Under the pieces are notes generated by a model. The model saw nothing but the letters and a program-made list of their open reading frames with translations, was not told the origin of the DNA and ran no database searches. Positions 8,797 to 16,479 of a stretch of DNA of 64,000 nt are shown here, one piece after another (the first letter of the stretch is position 1; each line of letters starts with the position of its first letter). Where the stretch lies: assembly GCF_006442975.2 (NCBI RefSeq), contig NZ_CP083955.1, positions 1 to 64,000 of the forward strand, in the 5' to 3' direction. This DNA is from Mesorhizobium sp. B2-1-1 (lineage in GTDB: Bacteria; Pseudomonadota; Alphaproteobacteria; Rhizobiales; Rhizobiaceae). A program made the translations under genes and the position numbers.

Positions 8797-9813
8797 ATGG
8801 CCCGCATGTCCACCGCCCGCACCACCATCGATTTCGACCGTTCCGGCAAGCAGATCGGCTTCGTCGACATTCCGCATTCGCCGCATGACGACGCCTGGGG
8901 CGCGACCCGCATTCCGCTCGCGGTGATCCGGAACGGCAGCGGGCCGACCGTCATCCTGCAGGCCGGTAACCATGGCGACGAGTATGAGGGGCCGATCACG
9001 CTCGGCGAACTCATCCGCGATCTCGACCCGGGCATGGTCAGCGGCCGCATCATCTTCCTGCCGGCGATCAACCTGCCGGCCGTGCTGGCCGGCCGCCGCA
9101 CCTCGCCCGTCGACGGGCTGAACCTCAACCGCACGTTCCCAGGCGATCCAACCGGCACCATCACCCAGCAGATCTCGGCCTATGTCAGCGACGTCGTCAT
9201 GCCGCTTGGGCATGCCTATATGGATCTTCACTCCGGCGGTTCCTCGCTCAACATCCTGCCCAGCGCCATCATCGAGCCGGCGCCCGACGCCGCCCACCGC
9301 AAGCGCAACACGGAGGCGGTGCTCGCCTTCGATGCTCCGCTCACCGTCGTCATCGACAATCTCGGCGAGCCGCGCACCTCCACGGCCACATCGGTGAGGG
9401 CCGGGCTGACCACGGTCGGCACCGAGATGGCCGGCGCCGGCACGGTCTCGCTCGACGCGCTCGGCATCTGCCGCAAGGGCGTGCGCAATGTGCTGAGCCA
9501 CCTCGGCGTGCTGCCGCCGACAGGCAGGCCGCCTGCCGCGAGGCCCGAAAACATCCTGCGCATTCCCGGCCATGACGGCTATGTGCTGGCCACCACCAAT
9601 GGCGTGTTCGAACCGTTCCACGCGCTGGGCGCCGAGGTCCATGCTGGCCAGGACGCCGGCCGCATCCACGACCTGGCCGACCCCGGCCGCGCGCCCGAGA
9701 CCGTGCGCTACCTCTCGGACGGCATCGTCTATGGCCGCCGCCAGCCCGGCCGTGTCGTTGTCGGCAATTGCTGCGTCACCGTCGCTACGCGCTATGAAGG
9801 AGAGCTGGCGTGA
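8797..9813 (+). CDS. Succinylglutamate desuccinylase/aspartoacylase-family deacylase, DoeB/EutE-like
   Basis: A 338-residue zinc-dependent deacylase of the AstE/AspA family. Zinc-ligand motifs NHGDEYEG (His and Glu) and DLHSGGS (His) are present, with NLNRTFPGD between them. The layout resembles DoeB/EutE, the N-acetyl-diaminobutyrate deacetylase of ectoine breakdown: about 330 residues, an opening VDFDRxGKQxGF-like strand and the VIRNGxGPTV segment. It is coupled to the downstream dehydratase by a 4-base overlap (GTGA). The role in ectoine-like catabolism is inferred from gene set and similarity; another N-acyl amino acid is possible. Confidence 0.75.
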   Translation: MARMSTARTTIDFDRSGKQIGFVDIPHSPHDDAWGATRIPLAVIRNGSGPTVILQAGNHGDEYEGPITLGELIRDLDPGMVSGRIIFLPAINLPAVLAGRRTSPVDGLNLNRTFPGDPTGTITQQISAYVSDVVMPLGHAYMDLHSGGSSLNILPSAIIEPAPDAAHRKRNTEAVLAFDAPLTVVIDNLGEPRTSTATSVRAGLTTVGTEMAGAGTVSLDALGICRKGVRNVLSHLGVLPPTGRPPAARPENILRIPGHDGYVLATTNGVFEPFHALGAEVHAGQDAGRIHDLADPGRAPETVRYLSDGIVYGRRQPGRVVVGNCCVTVATRYEGELA

Positions 9814-10754
9814 TCGCGCTGGAAGACATCCGTACTGCCGCCGCGCGCATCGAAGGCAATGTCAGGCGTACGCCGATGATTGCCGCCGGCAACCTCAAGA
9901 CGCCGCTGGCCGGCGGCGTCGACCTGCTGCTGAAGCTGGAACTGCTGCAGGTCACCGGATCGTTCAAGGCACGCGGCGCCACCAACAGGCTGCTCTCGCT
10001 CGACCCCGCCGCGCTGGAGCATGGCATCGTCACCGCGTCGGGTGGCAACCATGGCATAGCCACCGCCCGCGCGGGCCTCATGGCCGGTGTGCCGGCCACC
10101 ATCTTCCTGCCGACCAACGCCTCGCCGGCCAAGATCGAGAAGCTGCGCGCCTGGGGAGCGGCCACCCACATTGTCGGCTCGGCCTGGCACGAATCCAACG
10201 AGGCCGCGCAAGCCTTCGTCCGCGAAACCGGCGCCGTCTATTTCCATCCCTTCGCCGACCCGGCTGTGGTCGCCGGGCAAGGCACGGTCGGCCTCGAAAT
10301 CCTCGACCAGATGCCGGATGTGACGACAGTGTTGGTCGCCATGGGCGGCGGTGGGCTGGTCAGCGGCGTGGCGACAGCGATCAAGGCGCTGGCGCCGCAT
10401 GTGCGCGTTATTGGAATTGAGGCCACAGGCTCGCCGGTGCTGCTGCGCGCCCTCGAAGCCGGACACAATGTGGCCCTGGACAAGATCACGACATCTGTCG
10501 CGACGATGGCCTGCGCCAAAACCGACGATCGCATCTTCGACATTGTGCGCGATAGCGTCGATGAGATCGTGCTTGTCGACGATTCCGAGATGCTGTGCGC
10601 CGCCAAAAGCTTGTGGTTCGAGATGGGCCTTGCGGCTGATCTAAGCGGTGCTGCCGCGGTTGCCGCAATTGCGGAGGGTCGGGTGCGGTTCAGCTCAGGC
10701 GAGTGCGTCTGTGCCATCATCTGCGGCGCCGGACCAGATGGAATTCAAGGATAG
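9810..10754 (+). CDS. PLP-dependent threonine dehydratase-like enzyme, EutB-like
   Basis: A 314-residue fold-type II PLP enzyme. The PLP lysine is in TGSFKARGATN (about residues 48-58), SGGNHG binds the phosphate region, and the glycine-rich loop is MGGGGLVSG. The GTG start has AAGGAG upstream and overlaps the deacylase stop. Family members deaminate hydroxy-amino acids through an enamine. That fits the three-unit Rid protein encoded in the same cluster. EutB is the name used for a similar enzyme in hydroxyectoine use, but this assignment rests on neighbours. Confidence 0.78.
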   Translation: MIALEDIRTAAARIEGNVRRTPMIAAGNLKTPLAGGVDLLLKLELLQVTGSFKARGATNRLLSLDPAALEHGIVTASGGNHGIATARAGLMAGVPATIFLPTNASPAKIEKLRAWGAATHIVGSAWHESNEAAQAFVRETGAVYFHPFADPAVVAGQGTVGLEILDQMPDVTTVLVAMGGGGLVSGVATAIKALAPHVRVIGIEATGSPVLLRALEAGHNVALDKITTSVATMACAKTDDRIFDIVRDSVDEIVLVDDSEMLCAAKSLWFEMGLAADLSGAAAVAAIAEGRVRFSSGECVCAIICGAGPDGIQG

Positions 10755-10796
10755 AGCTGACCGAATGTCAGCAGCGAAAAATACCAGACCAAGTTC

Positions 10797-10858
10797 CAGA
10801 CTGCGTTTTATGCGACTTTCGAGCACAGACCGGAAACATCGACCGTTTCCGTTCATCG
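10797..10858 (+). repeat. About 62-bp repeat shared with 40280-40342
   Basis: The segment around TTTATGCGACTTTCGAGCAC and CCGTTTCCGTTCATCG is about 80 percent identical to 40280-40342. Both copies lie in gene-poor debris. It is probably the end of an unrecognised insertion element. Confidence 0.45.
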
Positions 10859-10953
10859 CCCAAGGCCAGTGTAGCGTTGGAAAGCCAAAGTGGGGGTGTC
10901 GTTCGTGCGTTTCATATTCGGTGGGGAACCTGTTGACGGTTACTCCAAACAGG

Positions 10954-11934
10954 TCAACCCGACAGGCCCGGACCAGTGGTCGAGATGACTTCCCCCGTTG
11001 CAAGGTTCTCCAGGAATGTCGTCGACGGGACGAAGAACAATGTGCCAGTGACTGCGCGGCTGAAGTCCAGTAACCGATCGTAGTTGCCTGGCGGCCGGCC
11101 GATGAACATGTTTTCCAGCATCTGCTCGATTCTGCGCGGAGAACGGGCGTAGCCGATGAAATAGGTACCGAACTCACCCTTGCCGACGTCGCCGAACGGC
11201 ATGTTGTCGCGTACGATTTCCAACTGCTCTCCGTCCTCGACGATCGTGGTCAGCGCATTGTGCGCCGAGGTCGGTTTCACGTCATCGTCCAGTTCGATAT
11301 CTGAGAGCTTTTTTCTGCCAACAATTCCCTCTTGATCCTCGATTGGAAGCGCGTTCCATGCTTTCAGATCATGCAGGTACTTCTGCACGATCACATAGCT
11401 GCCTCCGGCAAATGAGGGGTCCTCCTCGCTGATGATCGCGGCCTTGACGGCGCGCTCATCCACCGGGTTCTCTGTGCCATCGACGAAGCCGATCAGGTCG
11501 CGGTCATCGAAATAGTTGAAGCCGTGCACCTCATCCGCCGTGGAGACTGCGCCGTCGAGCTGCGACATGATCTGTGTCGCCAGTTCGAAGCAAAGGTCCA
11601 TACGCGATGCACGAATGTGAAAGAGGATGTCGCCCGGCGTCGAGACGGCATGATGCTGACCTTGGATTTCGCGAAATGCATGCAGGTCCTTCGGTCTGGG
11701 GGCTCCAAACAAGCGGTCCCAGACATCGGAACCAAACGCCATGACACACGAGAGCCGGCCCTCGAGGTCACGGGAGCCGACCGCGCGCAGAAGTGTGGAA
11801 AGATCGCAACATAAGGCGCGCACGGTCGCTTCGTGTTCTGGTCCGGAAATGACCGTCACAACAAGAAATATCGCGGCCCGCGTCAGTTGCGCGACGACCG
11901 GTTGAGCAACAGCGGATGGCAATGTCGAATCCAC
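10954..11934 (-). CDS. Dye-decolorizing (DyP-type) heme peroxidase
   Basis: A 326-residue DyP-type peroxidase. The family signature GFVDGTENP is at residues 149-157, with the distal Asp at 152. The likely proximal heme-ligand His is residue 225 in PTSAHNALTTI, and IVRDNMPFG and FIGYARSP follow as in the family. It has no signal peptide, so it is cytoplasmic unless co-encapsulated; no encapsulin gene is nearby. The GTG start at 11934 is supported by AAGGGA. It probably uses H2O2 on an organic reductant and fits the oxidative or xenobiotic flavour of this region. Confidence 0.9.
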   Translation of the reverse strand: MDSTLPSAVAQPVVAQLTRAAIFLVVTVISGPEHEATVRALCCDLSTLLRAVGSRDLEGRLSCVMAFGSDVWDRLFGAPRPKDLHAFREIQGQHHAVSTPGDILFHIRASRMDLCFELATQIMSQLDGAVSTADEVHGFNYFDDRDLIGFVDGTENPVDERAVKAAIISEEDPSFAGGSYVIVQKYLHDLKAWNALPIEDQEGIVGRKKLSDIELDDDVKPTSAHNALTTIVEDGEQLEIVRDNMPFGDVGKGEFGTYFIGYARSPRRIEQMLENMFIGRPPGNYDRLLDFSRAVTGTLFFVPSTTFLENLATGEVISTTGPGLSG

Positions 11935-12057
11935 AACAGATCCCTTTCAATCTTGATCGAAACGCCACTGGTCGACCGGCATAGGGCCGGAGGGGCGGAG
12001 TTGGATTTACCCAATTCGCGGATCATCTCCGCATCAGTTGGTCACGAGTTCGCCCGA

Positions 12058-13119
12058 TCAGTATTCGCCGACGTCTATGACTGCCTGGGCGAAAGCCTGT
12101 GGGGCTTCCTGCGGCAAGTTGTGGCCAATTCCGCCCGTGATGGTCCGATGCGCGTATCTGCCCGAAAATTTCTTGGCATAGGAACTGCTGTCGGGGTGGG
12201 GTGCGCCATTGGCATCCCCCTCAAGGGTGATGGTCGGCACCGTGATCAACGGGCTCTCGGCCAGCCGTTTTTCCAGGCCGTCATATTCCGGTTCGCCTTC
12301 GGCAAGCCCGAGCCGCCAGCGGTAATTGTGAATGACGATGCTGACGTGATCCGGGTTGCCGAGGCTCGCCGCGCTGCGCTCAAAGGTGGCGTCATCAAAA
12401 TCCCATTTCGGCGAGGCGATCCGCCAGATAAGGTTTGCAAAATCGCGCCGGTATTGTTCGTAGCCGGCCCGGCCGCGTTCCGTCGCAAAATAGTACTGAT
12501 ACCACCATTGGAGCTCGGCCTTCGGCGGCAGCGGCATTCTGTTTGCCGCGAGACTGCCGATCAGATAGCCACTGACCGAAACGAGAGCTTTGCAACGCTC
12601 CGGCCAGAGCGCCGCTATGATGCAGGCTGTGCGCGCGCCCCAATCATAGCCGGCGACGATTGCCTCGCCGATGTTCAGCGCGTCCATCAATTCGATGACA
12701 TCGACAGCCAGCACAGACTGCTGGCCGTTGCGGACAGTCTGACTTGAAAGAAAGCGCGTGGTGCCACAGCCACGCGAATAGGGAACGATCACGCGATATC
12801 CCGCCATCGCCAACAGGGGAGCGACATCGACAAAGCTGTGGATGTCGTAGGGCCAGCCATGAAGGAGGATAATAACGGGACCATTGGACGGACCAGCTTC
12901 AGCGTAGCCGACGTTCAGCAGGCCGGCGTCGATTTGCCTGAGCGCTGCGAACGAGGCAGCCGGCAATGGTCCTGCCGTTGCTCCGTCCAGCCCTGAAACG
13001 CGTTGCGCCTCGGCTGAGCGAACTGTCGCGAACTGAGCAGCAGCCAGACCCATTGCAGCAACGCCGACGAACGCCCTGCGATAGGGATCAATTTGTCCCG
13101 GCCGTCTTGTATTTTCCAT
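12058..13119 (-). CDS. Exported alpha/beta hydrolase, epoxide-hydrolase-like
   Basis: A 353-residue alpha/beta hydrolase with an Asp nucleophile in AGYDWGART and an oxyanion motif HGWPYD, as in epoxide hydrolases and haloalkane dehalogenases. The C-terminal His is in TGGIGHNLPQEAP. The N terminus has a twin-arginine-like stretch (PYRRAFVGV) and a hydrophobic core ending in AEA, suggesting Tat export. ATG 13119 is chosen because AAAGAGG lies nine bases upstream; an earlier ATG at 13188 lacks an SD. Confidence 0.78.
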   Translation of the reverse strand: MENTRRPGQIDPYRRAFVGVAAMGLAAAQFATVRSAEAQRVSGLDGATAGPLPAASFAALRQIDAGLLNVGYAEAGPSNGPVIILLHGWPYDIHSFVDVAPLLAMAGYRVIVPYSRGCGTTRFLSSQTVRNGQQSVLAVDVIELMDALNIGEAIVAGYDWGARTACIIAALWPERCKALVSVSGYLIGSLAANRMPLPPKAELQWWYQYYFATERGRAGYEQYRRDFANLIWRIASPKWDFDDATFERSAASLGNPDHVSIVIHNYRWRLGLAEGEPEYDGLEKRLAESPLITVPTITLEGDANGAPHPDSSSYAKKFSGRYAHRTITGGIGHNLPQEAPQAFAQAVIDVGEY

Positions 13120-13188
13120 TCTTGCAACCTCTTTCACGGCACCGTCCGGATGCCACCTGTTATGGCGCGGCACCGGCATCAGCTTCAT

Positions 13189-13416
13189 TCATCGGCTTGG
13201 CGTTCCCGGCCGGCATGCCTTGGCAACCCCCTTGGACAGCCGAGGCGTCGGTGGCTCCGCCGAGCGCTGTTCAGACATACATTGAGCTGGAATGACGCGA
13301 TCACATGGGAAGGTCATGCCGAGTCCCGCCTCGCCTTCCATGCTTAGAAATTCGGGGCGTAGCCCGTCGCCGCGCTTGGTAGCGATCAGGTGGAGGTTCT
13401 GCAGGAACAGAAGCAT
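13189..13416 (-). CDS. Possible small protein downstream of gst
   Basis: A 75-codon reading frame starting MLLFLQNLHLIATKRG. It is listed because a strong GAAGGAG lies seven bases before its ATG and because it directly follows the gst gene on the same strand. The composition is unremarkable and no family is recognised. It could be a truncated gene or a fortuitous SD. Confidence 0.3.
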   Translation of the reverse strand: MLLFLQNLHLIATKRGDGLRPEFLSMEGEAGLGMTFPCDRVIPAQCMSEQRSAEPPTPRLSKGVAKACRPGTPSR

Positions 13417-13479
13417 GGACAAACTCCTTCGTAATGTGTCGTGGCTGAAGGTTGACACGACACGCGGCCGGTCTCGCAC

Positions 13480-14064
13480 TTAGACAAGGCCCTCGCGCTT
13501 CATTGCGATGCGAACGGCCGGACGGGCCGCTATTCGGGCGCGCAACGCTTCCAAAGGAGCTGGAACAGGGACTTGGAAGCGGACTGCCCAAAGAAGCATC
13601 ACGAAAAGGTAGAAGTCCGCTACGCTGGGTTTCTCGCCGAACAGAAAATCCGTCTTGAGACCGTCCGCGAAGAGATCAAGTTGCGATGTAATCGTGGTCC
13701 GCGCCTTGGCCTTTTCAGCATCGCTGCCTTGGTGCCACATGGGTTTGAAGCTTCGGTGTATTTCGGTCGAGACGTAGGTCAGCGCTTCGAGAACGCGGGT
13801 ACGGCCCATTGGCCCTTCCACTCCCAGTGCCGGGTACTGCGACGCAATCCAATCGAGGACGGCGATATTTTCTGTCAGCGTTTCCCCGCTATCCAGCACG
13901 AGGGCAGGAACATACCCCTTGCGCGTGACCGTGGTGAAATCATCACCGGAGCCCGTTCGTTTGGTTTTGAGATTGACCGTTTCGCGCTCGAAGGCGGCAC
14001 CCGCCTCCTCCAGTGCTATGTGGTCGGCCAGGCTGCAGGCGAGAGGGCTATAGTAAAGTTTCAC
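13480..14064 (-). CDS. Glutathione S-transferase family protein
   Basis: A 194-residue GST. The N-terminal thioredoxin-like domain runs from MKLYYSPLACSLADHIALEE to about residue 75 with the cis-Pro region GYVPALVL and DSGETLTEN, the glutathione-binding loop. The C-terminal helical domain follows (FLFGEKPSVADFYLFVMLLW, the N-capping box region). The GTG start at 14064 gives the canonical N terminus. It is divergent from petA across 470 bp. A decayed copy of the first half is at 39020-39196. Likely conjugates glutathione to electrophiles. Confidence 0.88.
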   Translation of the reverse strand: MKLYYSPLACSLADHIALEEAGAAFERETVNLKTKRTGSGDDFTTVTRKGYVPALVLDSGETLTENIAVLDWIASQYPALGVEGPMGRTRVLEALTYVSTEIHRSFKPMWHQGSDAEKAKARTTITSQLDLFADGLKTDFLFGEKPSVADFYLFVMLLWAVRFQVPVPAPLEALRARIAARPAVRIAMKREGLV

Positions 14065-14534
14065 GGGTTTTCCCTTTTTGAATCCTGACGAAGCTTCGCA
14101 ATTGTCCGGCGGCGGCGCCCGCCTAGCTGGGCACTTGCCAGCGGCGTCCATCAGGTTCCAGAAGATCTCACTTGCCGGGGAGGAAGGCTACGACACCGAC
14201 AGGTAGGCGTGCCTATGCCGAGGTATGATCAAGCCAAGCAATCGTTCTGCGATTGCCCGTGCAATGCCGGAATCCCGCTCAAGTGGGGAACGGCAACAAC
14301 CAAGGATTCGCATCCACTACGCCTGGCGTCCTCGAAAGTCCCGCAGTCCTTCGCTCAGGGCTCATAAACGAAAGTATTGGACACATGGGCCCTTGGCACG
14401 ATGGCCCACATCCCGCTGCGGCCGGCATAGTTCAACTCGAAATGAGCAAACGCGAACGGCGAAAGGCCGCGGCCGGGTTTTCCGACTGCACGCCGACGCA
14501 CTGAAGCAGCTTTCCAATCAGAGGAGTCGTCGTC
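14065..14534. other. Divergent gst/petA control region
   Basis: A 470-bp region without a convincing gene, holding the divergent promoters of gst and the petAB-channel genes and a TAGGCGTGCCTA dyad at 14204. Its petA-proximal part is recognisably related, in inverted orientation, to the region between the decayed petA and gst copies at 38559-39019. The shared parts include the petA leader with TGGAAAG and TGCTTCA and the CCTCGGCATAGGCA block. Confidence 0.6.
14204..14215. promoter_or_regulatory. Candidate operator TAGGCGTGCCTA
   Basis: A 12-bp inverted repeat (TAGGC and GCCTA arms) about 140 bp upstream of gst. A near-identical dyad, TAGGCATACCTA, occurs at 38868-38879 upstream of the decayed gst copy. 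A related TAGGTACGCCGA occurs at 26997-27008 upstream of an alpha/beta hydrolase. It may be a binding site of a shared regulator. Confidence 0.4.
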
Positions 14535-15011
14535 ATGGCCGAGCTATCCCAGACCGAAACCGGCACTGCCGCATTGCCCGCCGAGGCTGTGGCCGCGGTG
14601 GAAGTCGACGTCTCCTCGCTGATGCCGGGAATGTCGCTGGTCGTGCAATGGCGCGGCAAGCCCGTCGTCGTGCGCAACCGCACGGAGAAGGAAATCAAGG
14701 ACGGCAGAGCTGTCAGCTTGGCCGAGCTCAAGGATTCGGTCGCCCGTAACGCCAATCTGCCGGCCGATGCGCCTGCAATCGACGCCAACCGCACAGCGCC
14801 GGGCAAGGAAGCCTGGATCGTGATGGTCCAGGTCTGCACGCATAGCGGCTGCATCCCGGTTGGTCAGCAAGGCGAGTTCGGAGGCTGGCTCTGCCCGTGC
14901 CACGGCTCGCAATACGATACTGCCGGCCGCATCCGCAAAGGCCCAGCGCCCGAGAACATGGCGGTGCCGGTGTTCCAATTCATTTCCGACACCAGAATCC
15001 GTATCGGCTGA
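14535..15011 (+). CDS. petA: Rieske iron-sulfur protein of the bc1 type, lacking the membrane anchor
   Basis: A 158-residue protein matching the soluble head of ubiquinol-cytochrome c reductase Rieske subunits. The cluster-binding loops are CTHSGC (101-106) and CPCHGS (120-125), and RIRKGPAPENMAVP follows as in bacterial PetA. Normal PetA is about 175-190 residues with an N-terminal Tat signal that stays as a membrane anchor. Here the first 20 residues are hydrophilic and no such helix is encoded. A GAGGAG ahead of the ATG confirms the start, and no upstream frame restores an anchor. It is followed 15 bp later by petB. It may be a soluble electron carrier, an impaired subunit or a remnant still expressed. 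Confidence 0.85.
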   Translation: MAELSQTETGTAALPAEAVAAVEVDVSSLMPGMSLVVQWRGKPVVVRNRTEKEIKDGRAVSLAELKDSVARNANLPADAPAIDANRTAPGKEAWIVMVQVCTHSGCIPVGQQGEFGGWLCPCHGSQYDTAGRIRKGPAPENMAVPVFQFISDTRIRIG

Positions 15012-15026
15012 GATGGGGCAATTTCG

Positions 15027-16322
15027 ATGAGCGACAAAAATTCGACCTATACGCCCAAGACCGGTATCGAACGCTGGTTCGACGCCCGCCTGCCGCTGCC
15101 GAGGTTGGTGCACGATAGCTTCATCGTCTATCCCGTCCCGCGCAACTTGAACTACGCCTATACGTTCGGCGGCATTCTCACGGTCATGCTGGTTTCGCAG
15201 ATCCTGACCGGGATCGTGCTTGCCATGCATTACGATCCAGATACCGGGTTGGCCTTCAATTCAGTCGAGAAGATCATGCGCGACGTGAATTCGGGATGGC
15301 TGCTGCGCTCTCTCCACGCGAACGGCGCCTCCTTCTTCTTCATTGCCGCCTACATCCATATCTGCCGCGGGCTCTACTACGGCTCTTACAAGGCGCCGCG
15401 TGAGCTGCTGTGGGTGCTCGGATGCACCAACCTCTTGCTTATGATGGCGATCGCCTTCATGGGCTATGTGCTGCCCTGGGGACAGATGTCGTTCTGGGGA
15501 GCCACCGTCATTACCAACTTTTTCACGGCCATCCCACTGGCCGGCGACTGGTTCCAGCGGCTCCTGCTCGGCGGTTTCGCGGTCGGCAATCCGACGCTGA
15601 ATCGCTTCTTTGCGTTGCATTACCTGTTGCCGTTTGTGCTTGCAGGTGTGGTGACCTTGCATGTCTGGGCGCTTCACGTCGTCGGGCAGAACAATCCAGC
15701 CGGCATTGATGTGAAATCAAAAACCGATGTCGTGGACTTCACACCCTATGCGACCGTCAAGGACGCGTTCGGCATCATCGTGTTCCTGTTCTTCTTCGCC
15801 TATTTCGTCTTCTACCTGCCGAACTATCTCGGCCATCCTGACAACAACACCGTCGCAAATCCGCTCAAGACGCCTGCGCACATGGTGCCGGAATGGTACT
15901 TCCTGCCCTTCTATGCGATCCTGCGCGCCATCACCTTCAATGTCGGGCCGATCGATTCCAAACTTGGTGGCGTGCTCGCCATGTTCGGCTCGATCGTGGT
16001 GCTTTTCGTCGTGCCGTGGCTCGACCGGTCCAAGGTTCGCTCGGCCGTTTACAGGCCATGGTACAGGGTGTTCTTTTGGCTCTTCGTCGCCAACGGACTG
16101 TTTCTCGGCTGGCTTGGTTCGCGGCCGGCCGAAGGGAATTACGTCGTCATGTCTCAGTTGGCGACGCTTTACTACTTCGCCTTCTTCCTGATCGCACTGC
16201 CGGTGCTAGGCTTAATCGAGAAGCCACGGCGGCTGCCCAACTCGATCACTGAAGCGGTGCTCGAGAAGAACAAGGGGGCCGGCGGCAAAGGCGCGATCGC
16301 CGTGGCCGGCGACCAAACGTAG
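15027..16322 (+). CDS. petB: Cytochrome b of the ubiquinol-cytochrome c reductase complex
   Basis: A 431-residue polytopic membrane protein of full length. The paired heme-ligand histidines are visible in [16 protein letters not shown] and in [15 protein letters not shown]. The quinol-oxidation motif PEWY is present in [13 protein letters not shown], as is the [14 protein letters not shown] loop. It is coupled to petA, but no cytochrome c1 gene (petC) follows; the next gene is an ion channel. A complete bc1 complex would need c1 from elsewhere in the genome. Confidence 0.93.
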   Translation: MSDKNSTYTPKTGIERWFDARLPLPRLVHDSFIVYPVPRNLNYAYTFGGILTVMLVSQILTGIVLAMHYDPDTGLAFNSVEKIMRDVNSGWLLRSLHANGASFFFIAAYIHICRGLYYGSYKAPRELLWVLGCTNLLLMMAIAFMGYVLPWGQMSFWGATVITNFFTAIPLAGDWFQRLLLGGFAVGNPTLNRFFALHYLLPFVLAGVVTLHVWALHVVGQNNPAGIDVKSKTDVVDFTPYATVKDAFGIIVFLFFFAYFVFYLPNYLGHPDNNTVANPLKTPAHMVPEWYFLPFYAILRAITFNVGPIDSKLGGVLAMFGSIVVLFVVPWLDRSKVRSAVYRPWYRVFFWLFVANGLFLGWLGSRPAEGNYVVMSQLATLYYFAFFLIALPVLGLIEKPRRLPNSITEAVLEKNKGAGGKGAIAVAGDQT

Positions 16323-16479
16323 ATGGGAAGAGGCGATGATCGTGTCTCGCCAGCCCGTCTCAAAGGCGCCGATAGCAACACGCTTTGGACCGAACCGTTG
16401 CGTCGAGGCGACGAGACAACTTTATGTCGAGCGCCAGCAACCGCTCTGCTCCGAATGATGAAAAACAGGGATTGCGATC

